From: Gautieria morchelliformis | Taxonomy: Eukaryota; Basidiomycota; Agaricomycetes; Gomphales; Gomphaceae | Direction: 5' to 3' | DNA: 64,000 nucleotides | Assembly: GCA_015179125.1 (NCBI GenBank) | Contig: WHVA01000020.1 | Span: forward strand, 420,834-484,833 | Shown: positions 57,785 through 64,000 of the stretch, piece by piece | Layout of the letters: each line of letters starts with the position of its first letter | How positions within the stretch are numbered: the stretch's first letter is position 1 | Program-made: the position numbers and the translations under genes | Notes under the pieces: model-generated | What the model was told of the DNA's origin: nothing | What the model saw: only the letters and a program-made list of their open reading frames with translations | Databases searched by the model: none

Positions 57785-60700
57785 TTATTGTGGAGGTGGG
57801 GATGGTCGCCGACCCAAGATTGGATCGGATGGAGCAGGAGTGAGCTTAATGACGGGGAAAACAGGGTGGAGGCGACTTAGAGACCTTGGGAGGCGGAGAC
57901 GGTAGGCTTGTGACCCAACTTGACGTTCAACGACATAGGGGCCAAGTCGCCGATGAGCTAGCTTTTTCGAAGGACGGGTGGTGTGTATATCGCTTGCATC
58001 GAGGTAAACCTTGTCACCCGGAGAAAATGTAGGTGCTGGTTCACGTCGGCGATTATAGTATATCGCCATGTCCTCCTTCGACTTTGCCAGTGCTGACTTC
58101 GCTTCTGACAGTGACTCCTCCATGCGTTCCTTGAATTCATTGACAGACTCAAGGTTTGATGGGGGTTGATGTGGTTCGAAGCCCATTCGTGGGTGCCGCC
58201 CAGTGTCCAGCATGAAGGGCGATTGACGAGTGGAAGCATGCACATGGTTGTTGTACTGGAACTCAGCCATGGGCAAGAGGTCATCCCAGTTGTCCTGTCG
58301 CTCATTGACAAAGAGTCGAAGGTACTGCTCTAGCTCTTGATTGAGTCGCTCCGTCTGCCCGTCAGTCTGCGGGTGGTACGCTGTGGAGGCTGCGATGCGA
58401 ATTCCCAGCAGGCGATAAAGCTCGTGAGTGAATTCGCACACGAACTGGACCCCACGATCTGACACCACTGTTCGCGGGAGGCCATGCAGCTTCCAGACAT
58501 GGTGTAGGAAAAGTCGCGCTGCTCCGGCTGCAGTGATCGTGGTGTTGGTAGGGATGAAGTGTGCCCGCTTGGAGACCGAGTCCACTACATTCATCACAGC
58601 ATCGTAGCCATGTGCATCAGGCAGTTCCACAATGAAGTCAACACTGATCATGTCCCAGCGAGCTTCAGGGATAGGGAGTGGATGGAGTTCACCGAGGGGT
58701 GGCTGCCTTCGTGCCTTTGTTCGCAGGCATAAATCGCACGTCTTGGAGTACTCGCCAATATACCGCGACATGTGGGGCCACCAGTAATTTCGTGAGACAA
58801 GTTCAAGGGTCTTCCATCGCCCAGGATGACCAGCGACCCGCGAATCATGGTGCTCGGCGACAATTCGTCGCCTGAGGTCCTGGACATCTGGAACGTAAAC
58901 TTTACCTCGGAACGTGAGCAGCCCATCCATCTCAGCCCACTCTGCAGACACCAGCGATTTCCCACCAGACTCTCGCAGCTTCTTTACCGCCCCTGCGACC
59001 TTGTCCTCCAGTGACCCATCCCCAAATGCCTTCTTCACTTCGCGAACAATCCCACGTTCTTCCCCCACCAGGGTGAGCCCCTCCAGGGCGCGAACAATGA
59101 ACAGCTCTGGGCGTAGGAGTGTCAAATCGCTGTTGTCACCTGATCCTGACCCATGGTCTGAGCGCCGCGACAGTGCATCTGACTTGCCCATCGTGACACC
59201 AGGCCGATGGTGAAGCTCAAAATTGAAACGTGACAAGTAGAGAGACCATCTAGCCTGCCTGCGATTAAGCTTCTTTGCAGTGCGAAAATACTCCAGGTTC
59301 TTGTGGTCTGTCCAGATCTCAATGCGATGCTTAGTGCCTTCAAGGAAATGTCGCCATTCCTCTAAGGCACGAATAATAGCCAGCATCTCCTTGTCATGAA
59401 TCTCATAATTTCGCTCCACAGGAGTGAGACTCTTTGAGTAAAATGCAATGGGATGCCATTTGTCGTCATCTGGAGATCGCTGGGACAGGACTGCACCAGT
59501 GGCGACATCTGAACTGTCAGCCTCCACCCGGTATGGTTGATTGTCATCTGCAAAGTGCAGGATCGGCGTTGATGTGAATCGCAGCTTCAGCCCATCAAAT
59601 GCCTGCTGTTCGCGATCACCCCATGACCATTGTACATCCTTCTTGGTGAGCTTGAACAGGGGTCGCGCATGATGTGAGAAGCCCTCGACAAACCGGCGAT
59701 AAAAGTTGGCAAATCCCAGGAAGGCCTGCACCTCCTTGCGATCTGCTGGGGTTGGCCAGTCCATGACACCTGCGACCTTGATGGGGTCCATCTCCACCTT
59801 GCCATGTGACACAATGAGCCCAAGGTACTCAATCTTTGTTCGCTCAAATTTGCATTTCTCAGGGCGAAGGTAGAGCTTGTGCTGCCGTAGGCGCTCAAGG
59901 ACTATTCGCAGAAGTCGGCGATGCTCCTCAAGGGTGTCGGTGAAGATCAGGATGTCATCCAGGTACACACACACATGCCCTTCCATGACGAGGTCTTGGA
60001 AGATGTCATTCATCATGGTCTGGAATGTTGCAGGGCTGTTTGTGAGTCCAAAGAACATGACGAGGGGTTCAAAGAGGCCGTGATTAGTGCGGAATGCAGC
60101 CTTCCACTCATCGCCGTCCTTTATTCGCACATTATTAAAGCCCCATCGCACATCTAGCTTGGTGAAGTATTTCGCTCCACGAAGCTGCGCAATGAGCTCA
60201 GAAATGATGGGAAGGGGGTAGCAGTTCTTCACTGTCATGGCATTGAGCACGCGATAATCCTGGACCAGGCGCAGCGATCCATCCTTCTTCTTGATGAAGA
60301 ACACTGGGCTGGCCATAGGTGATTTTGAGGGCCGAATGCGGCCAGTGCACAGGTTCTCCTGCAGGAATTCATCCAGCTGCGACTGTTCACTGGGGGCAAG
60401 TGGGTAAACCTTGCATGCAGATGGCTTGGCTCCTGGCTCAAGCTCAATTGCATGGTCCCATGTCCTGCATTCAGGAAGTGAATCAAAGGACTCTTTAGCA
60501 AAGACATCCTCGAAGTCACAGAGGTAAGGAGGGATGAGTTCCTTTTCCGCTGGGGGTACACTGCGAAGGGCCTTCTCAGCTAGCTGCTGTGAAGTGGTTG
60601 TGGCGGCTGCGATAATGGGTACAGGTACATTGGGCGTGGACACAGTCGCAAACAGGCGGTCGCCTGGCTCCAGAAGGGGCTCAACATCACCTGGCTCATC

Positions 60701-61252
60701 TCCTTCTGTGTTTCCCTCTTCCTCTTCCACCATCTGATGCAGGGGGCCCATGCGGCACGCACGTATCCTCGCCTCCTCTCTCCGCTCTTCCCGCAATGTC
60801 GCTCTGCAGGTGTGGCACTGCACAGGGCATCTATTCAGTGTCACCTCCTGCGTTCGCCAGTTAACCTCTGGGTTGTGCTCCCGGAGCCATGGATAGCCAA
60901 GGATAATCTTGTGCTTCCCAAGGTTTGTAACGGCAAAGACAGCATGTTCAGAGTGGTCACGGAATCGCAGGATGACATCAACAACATTGCGAATTGCTCC
61001 ACCCTCATTGGGAGTGCCATCAACATTGTACACAGGGGCAGGGTGTGTGAGTGATCGCATGGTTAACTTCTCAGTGGTGACAAATTCGCTGTCGATGAAC
61101 AACCCAGTCGCACCACTGTCAAGGAGTGCAGTCACCCCTTTGACTTCAGCAGTGTCTGTTGTCTGGATCTCTACCTTGAGATTCAGCGAATTCGGAGAGG
61201 GGACGGATGCGACCACGAAGTGCTTGGGAAGGGCTCGCTCCCAACGTTTCAA
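57785..61252 (-). CDS. Ty3/gypsy retrotransposon pol polyprotein (PR-RT-RNase H-IN), uninterrupted
   Basis: A single open frame of 1155 aa. Order: aspartic protease (TALLDSGATGLFID), RT with VCVYLDDILIFTDTLEEHRR, RNase H region (YRVEADSSDVATGAVLSQRS, EIHDKEMLAIIRALEEW), integrase zinc region (HHDSRVAGHPGRWKTLELVS then CDLCLRTK) and catalytic DDE segments (ISVDFIVELPDAH, VVSDRGVQFVCEF, HPQTDGQTERLNQELEQYL). The C-terminus stops shortly after FPVIKLTPAPSDPILGRRP, before any chromodomain. Gag is not found upstream and flanking LTRs were not recognised, so it is a truncated but uncorrupted, hence fairly young, pol segment. Confidence 0.9.
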   Translation of the reverse strand: MKRWERALPKHFVVASVPSPNSLNLKVEIQTTDTAEVKGVTALLDSGATGLFIDSEFVTTEKLTMRSLTHPAPVYNVDGTPNEGGAIRNVVDVILRFRDHSEHAVFAVTNLGKHKIILGYPWLREHNPEVNWRTQEVTLNRCPVQCHTCRATLREERREEARIRACRMGPLHQMVEEEEGNTEGDEPGDVEPLLEPGDRLFATVSTPNVPVPIIAAATTTSQQLAEKALRSVPPAEKELIPPYLCDFEDVFAKESFDSLPECRTWDHAIELEPGAKPSACKVYPLAPSEQSQLDEFLQENLCTGRIRPSKSPMASPVFFIKKKDGSLRLVQDYRVLNAMTVKNCYPLPIISELIAQLRGAKYFTKLDVRWGFNNVRIKDGDEWKAAFRTNHGLFEPLVMFFGLTNSPATFQTMMNDIFQDLVMEGHVCVYLDDILIFTDTLEEHRRLLRIVLERLRQHKLYLRPEKCKFERTKIEYLGLIVSHGKVEMDPIKVAGVMDWPTPADRKEVQAFLGFANFYRRFVEGFSHHARPLFKLTKKDVQWSWGDREQQAFDGLKLRFTSTPILHFADDNQPYRVEADSSDVATGAVLSQRSPDDDKWHPIAFYSKSLTPVERNYEIHDKEMLAIIRALEEWRHFLEGTKHRIEIWTDHKNLEYFRTAKKLNRRQARWSLYLSRFNFELHHRPGVTMGKSDALSRRSDHGSGSGDNSDLTLLRPELFIVRALEGLTLVGEERGIVREVKKAFGDGSLEDKVAGAVKKLRESGGKSLVSAEWAEMDGLLTFRGKVYVPDVQDLRRRIVAEHHDSRVAGHPGRWKTLELVSRNYWWPHMSRYIGEYSKTCDLCLRTKARRQPPLGELHPLPIPEARWDMISVDFIVELPDAHGYDAVMNVVDSVSKRAHFIPTNTTITAAGAARLFLHHVWKLHGLPRTVVSDRGVQFVCEFTHELYRLLGIRIAASTAYHPQTDGQTERLNQELEQYLRLFVNERQDNWDDLLPMAEFQYNNHVHASTRQSPFMLDTGRHPRMGFEPHQPPSNLESVNEFKERMEESLSEAKSALAKSKEDMAIYYNRRREPAPTFSPGDKVYLDASDIHTTRPSKKLAHRRLGPYVVERQVGSQAYRLRLPRSLSRLHPVFPVIKLTPAPSDPILGRRPSPPPQ

Positions 61253-61785
61253 TCGTGGTGAAGGACCTTTTGGAACGTTGGCGGTTGAGTGTTAGAGGGT
61301 GTCAGGGTATGAGAAAGGATTGCTAAAATCACTGCTTTCGAAGGGTGTTCGATTCGAAGTCAGGCGATTTTGCAACCGGTGCTCTAGAGAGAGTTTTCTA
61401 CTATAAGGGCAACCTAGGCAGACGCTCTACACTCAAGCGGCGAACTGGTGAAGGGGGATCCAAAGTGAGATAGAGAACTATATACAGGACATAGACATAC
61501 CTGGCGAAGGGGGATCCAAAGAGAAAACTCTAAGGAACCCCTTTGCCACCTAACTATGACTATAAGCAAACGTGGGCATGCTAGCCCGATCACCGAATGC
61601 CCGAGTTACATAAGCAATCATGCCAGCGATAACAGGGCTGGACAGATAAGGAAGGAATGATGTCGGAAGGGGCTGGAACAGGAAGGGAAATAAATGGAAC
61701 ACAAGACAGAAGGATGCTAAAGGCTGGGAGAAGCTCAGGGGCACCAACAACATGCTGCGATGATGCAGTGTGTGATAACGCACGG
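61253..61785. other. Flank upstream of the gypsy pol segment
   Basis: About 530 bases without a gene. A 16-bp element (gaagggggatccaaag) occurs twice near 61449 and 61504. No LTR terminus was recognised. Confidence 0.45.
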
Positions 61786-61985
61786 TGCGACCATGCACAG
61801 TGCAGTGCGACCACGCACAGTGCGATCTTACCCAGTGCGATCATACACAGTGCGATGATGCACAGTGCGATCATACACAGTGCGATCATACACAGTGCGA
61901 TCATGCACAGTGTGATCATGCACAGTGTGATCATGCACAGTGCGATCATGCCCAGTGCGATCATGCCCAGTGCGATCATACACAG
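61786..61985. repeat. 15-bp minisatellite, 13 units
   Basis: Units of consensus tgcgatcatrcacag run from 61786 to 61985, with a 5-bp partial unit after the first. The period equals five codons, so long artificial open frames appear on both strands; these are not taken as genes. Confidence 0.95.
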
Positions 61986-62635
61986 TGTGTGATTGGTGTT
62001 CCCCTGACAGGAGCATCCTCGGGAGCTTCCTCCCATTGCTAAGTGGTCATGAAGAAGGTGAAGGTGAAGGCCAGCCGTGCCAACAGAGCCATGCCTTGTA
62101 AATGAGCATACATTTGTTGAAGATCACTCACCAAGTATCGGCTGTTTCAATTCTCAGATCCTACTCCCGCAGCGAAAGGTATGCAAGATCGCTATCAAGA
62201 TTGCTGGTGGCCTTATGCTTGTTCCTGGCGTTATCGAAGGGTTCGGGGGCCTGGGTTTCTTCATTGGTTGGGGAGTCATCAGGCTTCTCCGTGTATGCCT
62301 TGCGAACCTCAAAGGGAAGTGACTTCCAGTTGGTGTGCAGGATACCATCAACATGTTTAGGCGGCTTGGTATATGGATCATGCACAACTTTCGATATTAC
62401 AGGCATGGGGATTACAGGAGATGGATGATAGTAGGGAAGAAAAAGTCCAATGCGCGTGGTGGCTTGTGGTGGCATTTTCATTTGTTTAGATGTAAATGAC
62501 GCAACGTGTTTAATTAGGATTGATACTACTATATGTGGGCAGTAACTATATGTTTACGTGTTTTGTGCATATACCGCTGTATGTCACCTTGGCTTGAGTT
62601 GCCCAATTGATAGAAAGTGCTGACTGGTAGTCTAA
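61986..62635. other. Spacer between minisatellite and MITE
   Basis: About 650 bases. A minus frame (62161-62481) with PHVDGILHTNW-like content (PPKHVDGILHTNWKSLPFEV) might be a repeat-gene exon, but it has no support from introns or domains. Confidence 0.4.
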
Positions 62636-63476
62636 GAGCCCGTTCAGCGGTGGCATTGCATGAGATATTCTGAGATCGTGCCGCCAAGATGGAGTTCATG
62701 CAATCTACCAAATTGCGTGAGATCTTGTGACTGTTCGGCTGACACAATCGCGGAGAAAACCGACCTCTCAAAACACGATACTCACGCCTATTTTGCAATA
62801 CTGCCTCGGACCACAACTGCTAGCAATCGCAAAAACTAGATTGCCTTTCACCCTCAGACGTCCTCAGTGCACCCACAACCGCCGTTATCTCTGCCGTAAT
62901 GGCCGAGCCCAATTCGGACGTTTCCATTACAAAGCCTCAAGCCGCTGAGTGAACCGTGGACGGCATGCTCAAGAAGCAGAACTTGTTGACATACTACCCA
63001 AGGCACAACAAGATATTAAAATATAACTAACCCATTCAAAACTTCTATAAATTTGATAATTAATTTTACCCAGGAATGAAGCTGGAGTCTTTCTGTAGTT
63101 TGTATAGTATGTGTGTGAGCATAAATAGAGTGTCAGTACCACTCGGCGAGTCGACATCTCTGGACTCTGGAGCTGTTCAGACACTCTTGTTTCGGACGGA
63201 CATGTCATCTATGTAGCAGTCTAATGTCCAGTCTAATGAGGCATGCCGATGTGCCGGTGAAAAATTGAGATCCGAGGCTGCTCACGTGATGGCACTGCAT
63301 TCAGATTGTTATCGCATTCACTGAAGCATTGCGTTCGGCTGCTACAGCCAGATCACACAAAATTTCCCACCTGTTTGGCTGAACTGAAAACTCGAAAAGG
63401 CAATCAGAATTGGGGCTTGGCCAATTCTGATTGCTTTTTCAAATTGGGAAATGCAACGCTGCCGCTGAACGGGCTC
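62636..63476. mobile_element. 841-bp MITE, Tourist/PIF-Harbinger-like, TAA target duplication
   Basis: The ends are inverted: the left starts gagcccgttcagcgg and the right is its reverse complement, with similarity extending about 27 bp. The same trinucleotide TAA flanks both sides (62633-62635 and 63477-63479). No coding capacity is seen. PIF/Harbinger elements make 3-bp TWA duplications and start with similar G-rich termini, so this fits a non-autonomous member. Confidence 0.75.
63394..63440. repeat. Hairpin inside the right end of the MITE
   Basis: 20-bp arms (63394-63413 and 63421-63440) match at 19 positions around a 7-nt loop. Confidence 0.9.
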
Positions 63477-63529
63477 TAATGTATTCAAAATGCATAAGTG
63501 CCGCCTAGGTGTAGGTTGGAGCATATATC

Positions 63530-63763
63530 TGTGGAACGAAGGAGTAATAATAATCTGTTGTTCTACAATCTACTTGAGATCGTCTGCCTTTATATACAAA
63601 ATATGATGTCCATTACATTACTAATATCCTCGAGCTGCTTCCTCAAGCTGCTGTGCAATGTGATGCTGGTGCACCAGCAACCCGGAGTCGAGAGCGTTCT
63701 CGAACTTCCGGCTAAGTGCATGCTGGCTCTGCCTCGGCGGTGTCATTGTCCTGATTACTAACA
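63530..63763 (-). repeat. Probable copia-type LTR (minus-oriented)
   Basis: Read on the minus strand it starts TGTTAGTAATCAGG and ends CCACA (TG..CA borders), with a TATATAAAGG box inside. It is preceded on that strand by a polypurine run (complement of ctccccctc at 63764-63772), as expected before a 3' LTR. The second LTR and pol would lie beyond the right edge of the window, so this rests on one LTR only. Confidence 0.5.
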
Positions 63764-64000
63764 CTCCCCCTCAGTGAGAAGTCCCTTCTGCAAAATCCTA
63801 ATTTCCCTAATAAACTAGCCAATAGACCGTGCTTCGCACTGGGTTATTTAGGGTTAACATTGCACATGGGTAGTTAATAGAATCAAAGAATTATTTGGTG
63901 AAATGCAACTACGTACATTAAATACAAAGGGAAATACATATTTAATCAGGCTTCAGCAACACTTCTTTGTATACAATATTAGAAGTTTTGTTCCCCTCCC
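63764..64000. other. Possible 3' internal end of the copia-like element
   Basis: A/T-rich, with no clear pol coding in any frame. It contains the polypurine-like run next to the LTR. It may be the element's 3' untranslated part or unrelated flank. Confidence 0.3.

Noticed and set aside
61590..62042. Long open frames over the 15-bp repeat on both strands
   Set aside because: They are by-products of a repeat whose period is a multiple of three; the peptide is pure repeat.
62161..62481. Minus frame with PPKHVDGILHTNW
   Set aside because: Protein-like composition, but no domain, start context or exon partners, and it sits between repeats.

Overview
The window is nuclear DNA of a basidiomycete fungus, most likely an Agaricomycete. 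Genes are split by many 45-70 nt introns with GT..AG borders and a few GC..AG borders, and the proteins are of fungal type. Two gene families (a DUF6534 membrane protein and several repetitive hypothetical families) are ones I associate with Agaricomycetes. The species cannot be named from the sequence.

Bases 1-41,000 are mostly an ordinary gene-dense region. In order it holds: the start of a DUF676 lipase (-), an ACL4-like Rpl4 chaperone (+), a WSS1-like DNA-protein crosslink protease (-), SVF1 (+), the mitochondrial protease OMA1 (+), the SelO/FMP40 pseudokinase (+), a 6 kb gene-poor stretch with lineage-specific remnants and a broken proteasome beta-3 (PUP3) copy, an SDR oxidoreductase (-), a CoA-transferase family III racemase-like gene (+), a PhoD-like phosphatase (+), an FHA/G-patch protein (-), a DUF3445 heme-dependent N-demethylase-like protein (+), an ankyrin-repeat protein (+), MEX67 (-), PTPA/RRD (+), a DUF6534 membrane protein preceded by the remnant of a second copy (+), and a coiled-coil hypothetical protein (-). 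These are housekeeping, stress and metabolic genes, often in divergent or convergent pairs. They do not form an obvious biosynthetic cluster.

Bases 41,000-64,000 are a nested transposon island. A DIRS-type tyrosine-recombinase retrotransposon (gag, RT/RNase H, tyrosine recombinase, 33-bp inverted terminal repeats) starts at 41,829. A 4.8 kb element with about 150-bp terminal inverted repeats (46,445-51,213) lies directly against its right terminal repeat. This second element carries a DDE-type transposase gene and, convergent to it, an alpha-type protein kinase gene. Fourteen bases beyond the DIRS end is a 5.0 kb inverted-repeat structure (51,260-56,255) that carries fragments of at least one host gene (tRNase Z), probably two. 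Next come a Tnp2/CACTA-like N-terminal fragment, a long uninterrupted Ty3/gypsy pol ORF (-), a 15-bp minisatellite, an 841-bp Tourist-like MITE with TAA target duplication, and a probable copia-type LTR.

The most interesting object is the inverted-repeat element that pairs a transposase with an alpha-kinase. Exon borders were placed by eye using splice consensus and protein continuity. Gene ends marked uncertain should be read that way.
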